A stretch of DNA of 64,000 nucleotides. It comes from Desulfofundulus thermosubterraneus DSM 16057. GTDB lineage: Bacteria > Bacillota > Desulfotomaculia > Desulfotomaculales > Desulfovirgulaceae. Below, piece after piece: positions 42,393-51,733 of the stretch (position 1 is the first letter of the stretch; each line of letters opens with the position of its first letter). The DNA is taken from NCBI RefSeq assembly GCF_900142025.1, contig NZ_FQZM01000018.1, positions 1 to 64,000 of the forward strand, read 5' to 3'. Under the pieces are notes generated by a model, which was not told the origin of the DNA, searched no databases, and saw only the letters and a program-made list of their open reading frames with translations. A program made the position numbers and the translations under genes.

Positions 42393-43484
42393 CTAAAACG
42401 CGTGGCGGGGCCACCGGCCCAGGCGGCGGAAGGCCTCTATTTTTTCCTGGCGGCCCAGGCGGCTTTCGGCCAGGGCCTTCTCCAGGAAGGCTATGGAGTG
42501 ATCATAGGTGGCCCGGTCCACGGGATAAGGGTGGCCGTCCTTGCCTCCGTGGGCAAAACTGAACCTGGCGGGATCCCTGAAGCTGGGCGGTGTTCCGTAA
42601 GCTAGTTCCGAGAGCAGGGAAAGAGCCCGCAGCGCTTTGGGCCCCACTCCTTCGGTGACCACCAAGGCGGCGAAGTTCTCCGGCTGCCGTTCGTAACTTT
42701 TCAGGAGCACCCGGTGCAGCCTGGCCGGATTCAGGTCGGCCAGTTCCACGCGGTGCCTGGCCGGCAGGTTGAGGGCATCCTGCTGCAACCGGGTTAGATC
42801 CCGGAGCAGGTTTTCCGGCTTTTCCCTGGCCAGTTCGGCAATCACCTTCCGGGCGGGGTCACTTTCCAGGGCCACCAGGTTAAGGGTTTCACCCCTGTAA
42901 TCGCAGCATACCGCCGTATGGGGTTCACAGACAAAATCCTTTACCGTGGTGCTCAACCAGTGATAGCGGCGGGCCCAGCGGGTAGTTTCATTCATACCCT
43001 GCTGGATGATAGCCCATTGTCCGGAGGAAGTAAAAAAGAAGGTATGGTGGTAGAGCTGGTATCCGTCCTGGACGGCGGCGTTGTCCACTTTGGCGGCCAT
43101 CTTGCTCGCAAAAACCAGTTCTTGAGGATCCCGGGCGAGGGGAAACTTTTCCCCTATGGCCAGGATTTCGCCAGGTGTCTGGCGGGAAGTCTTTCCCTTG
43201 CCGCCCGCCACAAAAAGCCCCAGCTGGCCGGCCCGGTCCCGCAGGGCTTCCTTTAACGCACCGCAGACGGTGGTGGTTAAACCGGAAGAATGCCAGTCAA
43301 ATCCCAGTACGCAACCCAGGGCTTGAAACCAGAAGGGGTCGGCCAGCCTGGCCAGGATCCCGTCCGGGCCGCTTTCCACCACCATCACTTCAATTAAGGC
43401 GCGGCTCATTTTGACCATCCGTTCAAAGAGCCAGGGCGGGCATTTCCCTCCGTGCAGGGGCAGGTTGGCCGTTCCGGTTCGCAT
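42393..43484 (-). CDS. DUF763 domain protein
   Basis: About 364 residues. It starts MRTGTANLPLHGGKCPPWLFERM, the typical opening of DUF763, a family shared by archaea and thermophilic bacteria. Other conserved text is FGFDWHSSGLTTT-like (LGFDWHSSGLTTTVCGALKE), YQLYHHTFFF and LVVTEGVGPKALRALSLL, the last a helix-hairpin-helix-like segment hinting at nucleic acid binding. Function unknown; some members sit near DNA repair genes. The start at 43484 follows GGAGGAA; the upstream 43502 start is within that site. Confidence 0.85.
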   Translation of the reverse strand: MRTGTANLPLHGGKCPPWLFERMVKMSRALIEVMVVESGPDGILARLADPFWFQALGCVLGFDWHSSGLTTTVCGALKEALRDRAGQLGLFVAGGKGKTSRQTPGEILAIGEKFPLARDPQELVFASKMAAKVDNAAVQDGYQLYHHTFFFTSSGQWAIIQQGMNETTRWARRYHWLSTTVKDFVCEPHTAVCCDYRGETLNLVALESDPARKVIAELAREKPENLLRDLTRLQQDALNLPARHRVELADLNPARLHRVLLKSYERQPENFAALVVTEGVGPKALRALSLLSELAYGTPPSFRDPARFSFAHGGKDGHPYPVDRATYDHSIAFLEKALAESRLGRQEKIEAFRRLGRWPRHAF

Positions 43485-43506
43485 ATGCAATTCCTCCAGC
43501 AAATAA

Positions 43507-43529
43507 GGGGGCGCCTTTCCCGGCGCCCC
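43507..43529 (-). terminator. Hairpin after the ferredoxin gene
   Basis: GGGGCGCC (43508-43515) / GGCGCCCC (43522-43529), 6-nt loop. On the minus strand it is followed by CTTATTT, a weak tail; it separates ferredoxin from DUF763. Confidence 0.55.
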
Positions 43530-43551
43530 TTGATTTTAGCTTTGATGCTTT

Positions 43552-43749
43552 CTATTCCTCTTTCCAGTGGATGCACTGGGCAGGGCACATATCAATGGCT
43601 TCCTGAATTTCATCTTCACTGGCCCCCTGTGGATTGATCACCTCGGCGAAGCCCAGGGTTTCATTCATCTGGAAGACATCCGGGCAAACGTCTGCGCAGG
43701 AGCCGCAGGCCAGGCATTCTTCCGATTCAATGTACGGAATTTTGGCCAC
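43552..43749 (-). CDS. [4Fe-4S] ferredoxin
   Basis: 65 residues, a single-cluster ferredoxin. CLACGSCADVCP (about 12-23) supplies three ligands and the C-terminal MCPAQCIHW the fourth; the second cluster site of clostridial ferredoxins is absent. The central acidic region (ASEDEIQEAIDMCP) is typical of the Desulfovibrio/thermophile type. It is a likely carrier for the window's ferredoxin-linked enzymes (Kor, AOR). GGGGGGAAA lies ahead of ATG 43749. Confidence 0.92.
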   Translation of the reverse strand: MAKIPYIESEECLACGSCADVCPDVFQMNETLGFAEVINPQGASEDEIQEAIDMCPAQCIHWKEE

Positions 43750-43790
43750 GGTTTTCCCCCCTTAACTTTTCCGTTTGTGGTTGTGCCGCC

Positions 43791-43807
43791 GGTGATATTA
43801 TATCACC
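43791..43807. promoter_or_regulatory. 17-bp palindrome between ferredoxin and pckA
   Basis: GGTGATAT-T-ATATCACC, perfect 8-bp arms around one base. It lies 42 nt from the ferredoxin start (minus) and 133 nt from pckA (plus), so it could be a shared operator. Confidence 0.45.
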
Positions 43808-43939
43808 TTCACCAATCATTTTGAATAGAGGCGAATGGATCTTCTTTTGTATTTTGTATGCACCATGCAGGAAAATGAAAAATTTACTTGAATAAAATTA
43901 TTAACATAAATTTGAAAAATACCGGAAGGTGGACTGAGC

Positions 43940-45481
43940 ATGGAAGAGTTTCGCCGCAGGGTTGTAGCAGACCGGGAAATAGCCAATCCTTCGCCGGAAA
44001 TTTTAAGGGCACTGGCCTCCCATGAGGAACAGGTCACTCTCTATGGCAGCGTCAATTACATCACCCGGGTCCGCAACCGCAGCGCCAAATTTACCTATAT
44101 TGTGGAAGACGGGGTGAGGCTGGGGGTGGACCAGCAGGGCATTTCCCGGCAGCGGGCGCTGGAACTGGTGGACCAGGTGCATGCCTACCTGGGGCAAAAA
44201 ACGATCATCCGGTTGGACAGGCAGATGGGTACCCATCCCGGTTTCCACCTGCACTGCCGTTTATATATCACTGCCGAATATGCCCGCATCCCGCTGCAGT
44301 GGCGTTTGATGCTTTTTGAGCCGGAAGATCCGGACAAAAAGCCGGATTTAATGAGTATTTATGTTCCGGAGTGGCCTGAACGGATTATTTTTTGCCACCC
44401 CGAAGCCGGTGTGACCTACATTCTGGGAACGGACTACTTCGGGGAATGCAAGAAATCCTTTTTGCGCATGGCCATGTATGCGGTGAAAAAGCGGGGCTGG
44501 CTGGGCCTGCATGCGGGGAGCAAGGTTTTAAGGGTGCGGGGCAGGGACGGCCAGTTACAAGAGGTTGGTTTTATTCTTTTTGGTCTTTCGGGTACAGGGA
44601 AAACCACCCTCACCATGCATGATCACGGTTTGACCGGGGAGGAAGGGGTCGTCATCCGCCAGGATGACGTGGTGATGATGGATGGCCGGGGTTACTGTTA
44701 TGGTACGGAAAACGGCTTTTATATTAAAACGGAAGGTCTAGATGAGTCCCAGCAGGTTCTTTACCGGGCGGCCACCGCTCCCGGGGCCGTTTTTGAAAAC
44801 GTGAAGGTGCTGGAAGACGGGCGGATTCTATTTGATGATACCGGGCTTACTTCCAACGGCCGGGGAGTGATCCTGCGCCGGGACGTGCTCAATACCGATG
44901 ACCGCATTGATCTTGACAAGGCCCACCGGCTCATCTTTATCACCCGCCGGAATACCATTATCCCTCCCGTGGCCAGGTTGACGGCGGAACAGGCGGCGGC
45001 TTATTTTATGCTGGGGGAATCCATTGAAACGTCGGCGGGAGATCCCACCCGTGCCGGACAATCGAAAAGAGAGGTGGGCACCAATCCCTTTATCATTGGT
45101 CCTGAAGAAGAGGAAGGCAACCGCCTGCTGGAAATACTGCGGGCCAATCCGGACATGGAATGCTACCTGTTAAACACCGGGAGCGTGGGCGCTGGGCCCG
45201 TCTTGCCCGGCGAAAAAATCACCATTGCCGTTTCCACCCACATCTTGCGGGAAATTGCCCGGGACAGCATTACCTGGCAAACTGATCCCGACTGGGGCTA
45301 CCAGGTGCCTTTACAGGTGCCGGGTCTGGACCTGGAGCGCTATAACCCCGTTACTTACTATAGCCCGGAAGTTTACCGGCAGCTGGTGGAAGAACTGCGC
45401 CGGGAGCGCCGCCAGTGGCTGGCCAAGTACCGCGAGTTGAAACCGGAGATTGTTTCCGCCATTGAACCGCCGGGGAATTAG
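43940..45481 (+). CDS. pckA: Phosphoenolpyruvate carboxykinase (ATP)
   Basis: 513 residues. The P-loop GLSGTGKTTLTM (about 218-229), the kinase-2-like RQDDVVMMDGRG and the conserved RRDVLNTDDR and AGQSKREVGTNPF are present. It interconverts oxaloacetate plus ATP with PEP, CO2 and ADP. In this organism it would link C4 acids made from the tricarboxylate route or propionate to sugar synthesis. It is shorter at the N-terminus than the E. coli enzyme and diverges from it, resembling archaeal/clostridial ATP-PEPCK. ATG 43940 follows GGAAGGTGG. Confidence 0.87.
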   Translation: MEEFRRRVVADREIANPSPEILRALASHEEQVTLYGSVNYITRVRNRSAKFTYIVEDGVRLGVDQQGISRQRALELVDQVHAYLGQKTIIRLDRQMGTHPGFHLHCRLYITAEYARIPLQWRLMLFEPEDPDKKPDLMSIYVPEWPERIIFCHPEAGVTYILGTDYFGECKKSFLRMAMYAVKKRGWLGLHAGSKVLRVRGRDGQLQEVGFILFGLSGTGKTTLTMHDHGLTGEEGVVIRQDDVVMMDGRGYCYGTENGFYIKTEGLDESQQVLYRAATAPGAVFENVKVLEDGRILFDDTGLTSNGRGVILRRDVLNTDDRIDLDKAHRLIFITRRNTIIPPVARLTAEQAAAYFMLGESIETSAGDPTRAGQSKREVGTNPFIIGPEEEEGNRLLEILRANPDMECYLLNTGSVGAGPVLPGEKITIAVSTHILREIARDSITWQTDPDWGYQVPLQVPGLDLERYNPVTYYSPEVYRQLVEELRRERRQWLAKYRELKPEIVSAIEPPGN

Positions 45482-45494
45482 TCTTTTGGAAAGC

Positions 45495-46709
45495 TTAAGA
45501 CAGGATTTTCTTTGCCTTTAGCGTTTCCTGCAGCCGGGCCGTCACTCCTATGGCAGTGGCCCCCAGCAGGGCGGAGTAGAGCAGCATGACCGTGAGGATG
45601 TCCCAGCGCTGGGCCAGGAAAGTGCCTGCCAGGGGACCGGTGAGTAGCCCCACGGAATAGGCGGTATTGGCTATGCCGTAGGTGGTGCCGTAAAGGCCGT
45701 TTGCCCGGCCTGTCTTTCCGCCAGTGGGGTGTTTGGGGTGAATTTTCTCCATGGATTCCGCCAGCAAAGGCAGGGCGGGGGTGGAGTAGGCCCCGGTGGT
45801 AAGGCCCAGCAGGGCCATAGCCGCAGTCACCAGCTTTACATTGGGTGCCACGACCAGCCACGGAACAGTGGCTGCCGTGCCGAGCAATCCGGCCACGATC
45901 AGGGGTTTGCGTCCCAGCCGGTCGGAAAGGATCCCGAAAAGGGGCTGGAACAGGGCGAAGGAGAGGCTCAAGGCGCCAAAGAGCAGCCCCACGCCGGCAC
46001 TGCCGAGACCAAAACGTTTTTGAAAGTCGATGGGCAGAAGGGGCTCCAGCATGCCAAAGCCGAAGCTACCCGCGACGGTAATTACCACCCCCCAGAAAAT
46101 ATTCCGGTCAAATAAAAACTGCTGCCACGGCAACTGCTCCCGACCGGTAGGGGTGCTGTTTTTGGGCAGGGGGCTAGACCACAACAAAAGGGTCAGCAAA
46201 GCCCCTGCGCCCGCCGTTACCAGAAAGGGGAAGGCGTAACCGGCGAACTGGTAAAGGGTACCACCCAGCACGGGGCCGATAATGGTGCCCAGGCCGGTGC
46301 TGGTCATGACTATCCCCATTTTTTGTCCCCTTAAATGCGAGGGGTAGAGGGCCGCCACCAGGGCCAGGCCCGCGGACCAGGTGGCCGCTGCGGCTATTCC
46401 CTGGAGTAAACGGCTGATAACCAGAAGCCAGACCGAGCGGGAAATTATGAAAATTAGCGTGGATATGGTCAGGCCGGCCATACCCAGAACCATGACCGGC
46501 CTGTAGCCGTTACGGTCACAGGCCAGCCCCGCGGGTACGCTGGCCAGCAGGAGGCCGGCGGAAAGGGCGGCAAAAATTAGCCCCAGTTCGGTGGTGGAGG
46601 CACCTGCGCTGGTGGCGTAATAGGGTACCACGGGGATGATGATACCGTACAACACGGTATCCAGAAATACGGCCACGTTGATCAGTGTAAACAAGTAGCC
46701 AGTATTCAT
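45495..46709 (-). CDS. MFS transporter (12-TM, DHA1 type)
   Basis: 404 residues, about 12 helices. The start NTGYLFTLINVAVFLDTVLYGIIIPVVPYY and the motif A copies CDRNGYRPVMVLG and LSDRLGRKPLIVAG are typical of DHA1 exporters related to vesicular monoamine/tetracycline carriers. The substrate is unknown. It converges on pckA with 13 nt between the stops. The ATG at 46709 lies 17 nt from GGAGG, so the true start may differ. Upstream is the sigma-54 activator in the opposite direction. Confidence 0.82.
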   Translation of the reverse strand: MNTGYLFTLINVAVFLDTVLYGIIIPVVPYYATSAGASTTELGLIFAALSAGLLLASVPAGLACDRNGYRPVMVLGMAGLTISTLIFIISRSVWLLVISRLLQGIAAAATWSAGLALVAALYPSHLRGQKMGIVMTSTGLGTIIGPVLGGTLYQFAGYAFPFLVTAGAGALLTLLLWSSPLPKNSTPTGREQLPWQQFLFDRNIFWGVVITVAGSFGFGMLEPLLPIDFQKRFGLGSAGVGLLFGALSLSFALFQPLFGILSDRLGRKPLIVAGLLGTAATVPWLVVAPNVKLVTAAMALLGLTTGAYSTPALPLLAESMEKIHPKHPTGGKTGRANGLYGTTYGIANTAYSVGLLTGPLAGTFLAQRWDILTVMLLYSALLGATAIGVTARLQETLKAKKILS

Positions 46710-47020
46710 AATTTAATTGTTTGCAACCTCCTCAAAGGTACTATCGCGTAACGTAATCCAAAAGCTTTATGAACACCTGCACCTTATTACTTTCCTCACG
46801 GTTTTTTCTGGTACTATTCATTCTGGCCGGCAACCTGTCTTCCCTTCTTTTATGAAGATATGAAGGTAAAATGATGCATCTATAATCTACGGACCACAGG
46901 CAGGCATAACCTGCCTTTTGTTTTTCGCTGGTTGAGCTGGAGGAGATCGTATTGCAATGTCGAAATCATGAAGTGTCTAAATATTTTAACGTAACTTGTC
47001 GGGGAGGGAGGAGAAAGCAA
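46710..47020. other. 311-bp divergent region between MFS and sigma-54 activator
   Basis: Contains an end relic of the AGRTACTGYCGC element at 46736-46747 (one mismatch), a TATAAT at 46881-46886 with only a weak -35, and an attenuator-like hairpin described separately. No gene was seen. Confidence 0.5.
46898..46925 (+). terminator. Attenuator-like terminator ahead of the sigma-54 activator
   Basis: AGGCAGG (46898-46904) / CCTGCCT (46910-46916), loop CATAA, followed by TTTGTTTTT. It lies 12 nt after a TATAAT box and 95 nt before the regulator start, so transcripts from that promoter would meet it at once. Confidence 0.65.
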
Positions 47021-48481
47021 ATGCTTTTCAAAGAAGGCCTTTCTCGTTACCTGCCGGAATGCTGGAAAGATGGAAGCGATCATCTACTCGCTTTGCATAA
47101 TACAAATCTTCTAAAATCGAATGCTTCGGAATCAGGCAAAGGGAAGGGGAATTATCAGGGCAAGTCGTTGCGTGTTACCAATACTGAGACCGGTTTATAC
47201 TACACCAACGGGCAAGCTTATACCCTGGGCGTGAACAGCGCCTACGAATGTTTAACCGGCTTGCATGGCGAAGAACTGTTCGGGCGCAACATGAATGAAC
47301 TGGTGGATAACCGCTACTTCGACCGGTCGGTTTCCCTGATGGTACTTGAACAGGGGCGCCCTGTTACCATTCCCCAGCATGTGCTTAAAACCGGCCAGAA
47401 AGTGATGGTAACCGGAAATCCCGTTTTTGACGAAGAGGGTAAAATTTTTCTGGTAGTTACTACGGTGAAACCGTTGCGAAACAATAAAGGAAAGAAAATC
47501 ACGCCGACCCCGGCAAATCACCTGGTGGAACTGGAAGGCATCGGGACGGTAGTGGCGGAAAGCGAGGCCATGAAACAGGTAGTGAACAGGGCCATTCGTG
47601 CCGCGTATTCCGACGCCACCGTCTTGATCCAGGGCGAGTCCGGCGTCGGCAAAGAAGTCGTGGCCAGGATCATCCATGAATACAGTCCGAGGAAGCACAA
47701 ACCCTTTGTGGTGATAAACGCGGCCGCCATTCCGGGGGAACTTTTTGAGGCGGAATTATTCGGTTACCGTCCGGGAGCTTTTACGGGCGCCCGGCGGGAA
47801 GGTTATCCCGGGTTGGTCAAGGTAGCCGAGGGAGGGACACTGTTTCTGGATGAGATTAGTGAAGTACCTTTCCCCGCCCAGGTGAAACTTCTGCGGTTGA
47901 TCCAAAACAAGGAATTCTACCCTCTGGGCGGAGGGCGGCCGGAAAAAGTCGATGTACGCATTGTGGCCGCGTCGAACCAAGATTTGGCACAGCTCATGCG
48001 TGAGGGACGTTTTCGTCAGGATCTCTACTACAGGTTGAATGTCATACCAATTTACGTTCCTCCCCTGGCCCACAGGCGGGAGGATATCATTCCCCTGGCC
48101 AGTCACTTTTTCAACCTTTATCAGGATCGCTACAACATCAAAAAGATTCTTACTCCGGAAGCCTGCCGGGAATTGCTTGGTTACCGGTGGCCGGGAAACG
48201 TGCGGGAGCTGCAGAACTTGATGGAGCGACTGGTGGTTCTCAGTTCCGGGGTTACGATTACTGCCCGCATGGTAGCCAGGGAACTGGAGGCGCATTTGGA
48301 GCAATCCACCACTAGCCTTTCGCCTAAAACTCCGGAAAACCTGGAAAAGGCATTGGAAGCATTTGAAAAGGACCTTATCAAACATGCGTTGCAGGTATAT
48401 TCCACGCAAGAGGAGGCGTCCCGGGCGCTTGGTATTCACCGGAGTACTCTGGCCCGGAAAATAAAAAAATATTTTTCTTAA
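47021..48481 (+). CDS. Sigma-54-dependent transcriptional activator (PAS-AAA-Fis)
   Basis: About 486 residues. A PAS-like sensor (about 45-145; LYYTNGQAYTLGVNSAYECLTG) precedes the AAA+ domain with Walker A GESGVGKE, the sigma-54 contact loop GAFTGA, Walker B GGTLFLDEIS and arginine-finger region RFRQDLYYRLNVIPIYVPPL. The C-terminal Fis-type helix-turn-helix reads TQEEASRALGIHRSTLARKIKKY. It needs RpoN and an upstream enhancer. It probably controls the adjacent alcohol/aldehyde genes. ATG 47021 follows GGAGGGAGGAG; the in-frame TTG at 46952 is unlikely. Confidence 0.9.
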   Translation: MLFKEGLSRYLPECWKDGSDHLLALHNTNLLKSNASESGKGKGNYQGKSLRVTNTETGLYYTNGQAYTLGVNSAYECLTGLHGEELFGRNMNELVDNRYFDRSVSLMVLEQGRPVTIPQHVLKTGQKVMVTGNPVFDEEGKIFLVVTTVKPLRNNKGKKITPTPANHLVELEGIGTVVAESEAMKQVVNRAIRAAYSDATVLIQGESGVGKEVVARIIHEYSPRKHKPFVVINAAAIPGELFEAELFGYRPGAFTGARREGYPGLVKVAEGGTLFLDEISEVPFPAQVKLLRLIQNKEFYPLGGGRPEKVDVRIVAASNQDLAQLMREGRFRQDLYYRLNVIPIYVPPLAHRREDIIPLASHFFNLYQDRYNIKKILTPEACRELLGYRWPGNVRELQNLMERLVVLSSGVTITARMVARELEAHLEQSTTSLSPKTPENLEKALEAFEKDLIKHALQVYSTQEEASRALGIHRSTLARKIKKYFS

Positions 48482-48506
48482 AACGCGCAGAGTTGCGCGT
48501 TTTTTG
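48482..48506 (+). terminator. Terminator after the sigma-54 activator
   Basis: AACGCGCA (48482-48489) / TGCGCGTT (48494-48501), loop GAGT, then TTTTTG. A further hairpin GCCGCGA/TCGCGGC sits at 48570-48595. Confidence 0.85.
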
Positions 48507-48675
48507 TTGCACTCTTGCTACATCCAGAGACGGGTGTGAGAGGATATAAGGGAGAGCGGTAGGGATCAAGCCGCGAGATTAAAAGGCTTCGCGGCCATTT
48601 AAGCAGAAGTTTTCAAACAGGCATGAATTTTGAAAAATTGTGGCACCGACAGAAAATATTCTGGAGGTGCATGAT

Positions 48676-49830
48676 GTGAAAGTAACCTATTTCTGGACGG
48701 CAGGCACAATCATTACCGGTAGGGGTAGTCTCGGCCGGATTGCCGGTGAGGTTAAAAACCTTGGCGCCACCAAAATCCTGCTGGTTACCGACCCCGTACT
48801 TTTAAAAACCGGCCTGGTGGACAAGGTGAAAGAGGCCCTAGCTCCCACCGGCCTGGAAATCGGACTTTTCAGTGAAGTGGAGCCCGAGCCACGGTTACAG
48901 GTGGTGACCAAATGCCAGGAGGCCATTAAAGAAGGCGGTTATGACCTGCTGGTGGCGGTGGGTGGAGGCAGTTCCATGGACGTGGCCAAGGCCGCTTCTA
49001 TTTTGATGACCAACCCCGGTACCATTAAAGACTACCTTGGCGTGAACCTGGTACCCAATCCGGGTATACCGGTAATTGCCGTGCCGACCACGGCGGGCAC
49101 GGGTAGCGAAGTCACACCCATAGCCATCCTTTCCGATGTTGATGAACAGCTGAAAAAGGGAGTGGTCAGCCCGTACCTTCTCCCCAAAGTGGCCATTGTG
49201 GATCCTGAGCTAACGGTTACCATGCCTCCCCACATTACTGCAGCCACCGGTATGGATGCCCTGACCCACGCCGTGGAAGCGTATATCTCCGTTAATGCCA
49301 CTACCATTACCGATACATTGGCTCTGGAGGCCATAAGACTCATTGCCCGGCACCTGCGTACGGCAGTGGCCAACGGTGAGCATATGGAAGCCAGGGAGAA
49401 CATGGCCATGGCCAGCCTGCTGGCAGGGATTGCCTTCGCCAACGCCGGTGTTGCTGCCGTCCATGCGCTAGCCTATCCCCTGGGTGCCCAGTTCCATATC
49501 CCCCATGGTGTGGCAAACGCCGTCCTGCTGCCTTATGTCATGGAATCAAACCTGCTCGGAGCCCTGCCCAGGTTTAAGATTATGGCTCTGGCCATGGGTG
49601 AAAAGGTGGAGGAACTGCCTGACCGTGAGGCGGCCGATAAATTTATCGAGGCCATTAAGCAGCTGTCCACCGATATTAGAATTCCTTTACATCTGCGTGA
49701 TCTCGGTGTAACTGCCGAAGCCATACCGGATATGGCCGAGGGTGCCATTAAAGTGACCCGCCTGCTGGCCAACAACCCGAGGAAGCTCACGGTGGACGAC
49801 ATCAGGGAAATCTACGAAAGGGCATTTTAA
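48676..49830 (+). CDS. Iron-containing alcohol dehydrogenase
   Basis: About 384 residues, group III ADH. The dinucleotide-binding segment AVGGGSSMDVAKAAS (about 90-104) and the PTTAGTGSEVTPIAI motif precede metal ligands D, H, H and H in GMDALTHAVEAY and HALAYPLGAQFHIPHGVANA. It oxidises primary alcohols (or diols) with NAD(P), giving aldehydes for the next gene. GTG 48676 follows GGAGGTG; GTG 48640 is in frame but lacks a site. A weak -24/-12-like element (AGGCAT...TTGAA, 48619-48634) lies upstream. Confidence 0.9.
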   Translation: MKVTYFWTAGTIITGRGSLGRIAGEVKNLGATKILLVTDPVLLKTGLVDKVKEALAPTGLEIGLFSEVEPEPRLQVVTKCQEAIKEGGYDLLVAVGGGSSMDVAKAASILMTNPGTIKDYLGVNLVPNPGIPVIAVPTTAGTGSEVTPIAILSDVDEQLKKGVVSPYLLPKVAIVDPELTVTMPPHITAATGMDALTHAVEAYISVNATTITDTLALEAIRLIARHLRTAVANGEHMEARENMAMASLLAGIAFANAGVAAVHALAYPLGAQFHIPHGVANAVLLPYVMESNLLGALPRFKIMALAMGEKVEELPDREAADKFIEAIKQLSTDIRIPLHLRDLGVTAEAIPDMAEGAIKVTRLLANNPRKLTVDDIREIYERAF

Positions 49831-49855
49831 AGGCAAGGAAAGGAAGACTTAAATC

Positions 49856-51616
49856 ATGAAAAGCTTTTACGGGCGACTGCTCCGCATTGACCTGTCAACC
49901 AGGCAGTGGCAGGCGGAGGAAATTCCAGATGGAGTTTTGGCCGCATACCTGGGCGGTAAAGGGTTGGCCACTTACCTGATGCTCAAAAATATTCCGCCCG
50001 GATGTGACCCGCTGGGTCCGGAAAACTGCCTGATTTTTACCACCGGCCCTGTAACAGGTACGGCCATGCCGGGTTCCAACCGTTTTGGAGTCTTTGCCCG
50101 GTCCCCCCTCACCGGTTTTTACGGCGAGTCCTACTCAGGCGGCCATGTGGGGGCGGCAATGAAGAAAACCGGTTACGATGCTATTATCATTCAGGGCCAG
50201 GCAAAAAATCCTACCTTATTGGAAGTTACCGATCAGGGTGTTTCTTTCCGGGACGGTACGAAATTGTGGGGCTTGGATTGCTACGCTGCCGAAGACAGAG
50301 CACTGGCGGAGGTTGGCGCAAATGATGCCCAGACGGTGGTGATCGGTCCGGCCGGCGAAAACCTGGTCCGCTATGCCTGCATTGAAAACAACTACTGGCG
50401 TTCCGCGGGACGGACCGGCATGGGGGCCGTGATGGGGTCGAAGAAACTTAAGGCCATCGTTTTTCACGGTCGTGCCGCTTGTGAGCTGGCCGACCCGGCG
50501 GGCCTGAAACAATATGTCGCTAAGCTGGCTCAAAAGGCCAGGGATAACCCCGGGACGCTTGGCTACCGTAAGTACGGTACGCCCCAGCTTGTGTCGGTAT
50601 TGAACTCGGTTGGCGCCTTTCCGGCCGAATACTGGTTCAGAGGAAGTCTGCCCGGTTGGGAGTCTCTGACCGGCGACTACCTGATCGAGAACTTTGAAGT
50701 GCAGCCCCGGGCCTGCCGCCCCTGCTTCATGGCCTGCGGCAACCTCACGCGGGTGACCAGGGGAAGGCACCAAGGGCTTATGGTGGAAGGTCCGGAATAT
50801 GAAACCATTTATTCTTTCGGCGGATTGTGCTGCATCTACGACCTGGCCGAAATTATTTACCTGAACGACATCTGCGACCGGCTCGGCCTGGATACAATCA
50901 GTGCGGGTAACATGGCGGCCTTTGCCATAGAGGCGGCACAAAGAGGAGCGCTGGACATTAAAGTGGCTTACGGAGACGTAGATAGTATTGCGCAGTTACT
51001 CCACCAGATAGCCAGGCGGGAGGGCGTGGGTGACCTGCTGGCCGAGGGTATCCGGGTGGCGGCGGAAAAACTGGGCCTGTCCGGTCTCGCCATACATGTT
51101 AAAGGGATGGAGCCGGCCGGCTACGATCCCCGGGTGTTGCAGGGCATGGGGTTGGCCTACGCTACCTCTCCCCGGGGTGCGTGCCACCTGCGCGCTACAT
51201 TTTATAAGCCCGAGCTGGCCGGGATCATCGATCCGAAAACCACTCACGGGAAAGCAGAGCTGTTTATTGATTATGAGGACCGGCTGGCCATTTATGATGC
51301 CCTTATTCTCTGCCGTTTTTACCGGGACCTGGTTTTATGGGAGGACCTGGTTACACTGGTCAAAGCCACTACGGGTTTGGATGTGGACGAAGAACAGTTG
51401 CGCCGCATCGCCACACGCATAGTTGCGGCCACCCGTCAATTTAACCTTTTACAGGGCTTGACCAGGGATGACGATAACCTGCCGCCACGCTTCTTTAACG
51501 AACCGCTGGAAAACGGTGATGTTCTCCCGGAAGAAAACTTCAGGCAGATGCTGGCCGATTACTACCGCCTGCGCGGGTGGGATGAAGAAGGCCGCCCTCT
51601 TGAAGGTACCATTTAA
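49856..51616 (+). CDS. aor: Aldehyde:ferredoxin oxidoreductase (tungsten)
   Basis: 586 residues. The N-terminal domain (FYGRLLRIDLSTRQW... GGKGLATYLM) and RSAGRTGMGAVMGSKKLKAIV bind the bis-pterin tungsten cofactor. The [4Fe-4S] ligands are in CRPCFMACGN (about 284-293) and LCRFYRDLV near 485. It oxidises aldehydes to acids and reduces ferredoxin. Placed directly after the alcohol dehydrogenase (25 nt), it completes an alcohol-to-acid route that saves energy as reduced ferredoxin. Pterin loops suggest the AOR rather than FOR/GAPOR branch, by length. Confidence 0.9.
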   Translation: MKSFYGRLLRIDLSTRQWQAEEIPDGVLAAYLGGKGLATYLMLKNIPPGCDPLGPENCLIFTTGPVTGTAMPGSNRFGVFARSPLTGFYGESYSGGHVGAAMKKTGYDAIIIQGQAKNPTLLEVTDQGVSFRDGTKLWGLDCYAAEDRALAEVGANDAQTVVIGPAGENLVRYACIENNYWRSAGRTGMGAVMGSKKLKAIVFHGRAACELADPAGLKQYVAKLAQKARDNPGTLGYRKYGTPQLVSVLNSVGAFPAEYWFRGSLPGWESLTGDYLIENFEVQPRACRPCFMACGNLTRVTRGRHQGLMVEGPEYETIYSFGGLCCIYDLAEIIYLNDICDRLGLDTISAGNMAAFAIEAAQRGALDIKVAYGDVDSIAQLLHQIARREGVGDLLAEGIRVAAEKLGLSGLAIHVKGMEPAGYDPRVLQGMGLAYATSPRGACHLRATFYKPELAGIIDPKTTHGKAELFIDYEDRLAIYDALILCRFYRDLVLWEDLVTLVKATTGLDVDEEQLRRIATRIVAATRQFNLLQGLTRDDDNLPPRFFNEPLENGDVLPEENFRQMLADYYRLRGWDEEGRPLEGTI

Positions 51617-51626
51617 TTCTGTTAGT

Positions 51627-51682
51627 GGATACTGCCGCAAAACTGCCTGAGCGGCGGGGCACCCCGTCGCTCCGTGCTCCGG
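51627..51682. repeat. Solo end of the AGRTACTGYCGC element
   Basis: GGATACTGCCGC (51627-51638) and CCCCGTCGCTCCGTGC (about 51662-51678) match, in order, the right end of the 7101-7584 element read in reverse. The partner end is missing. Confidence 0.5.
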
Positions 51683-51733
51683 GTTGGAGCTAATCAAGTT
51701 TCAAGTTTTAAGAACAAAAGGAGGAATAAAAAG

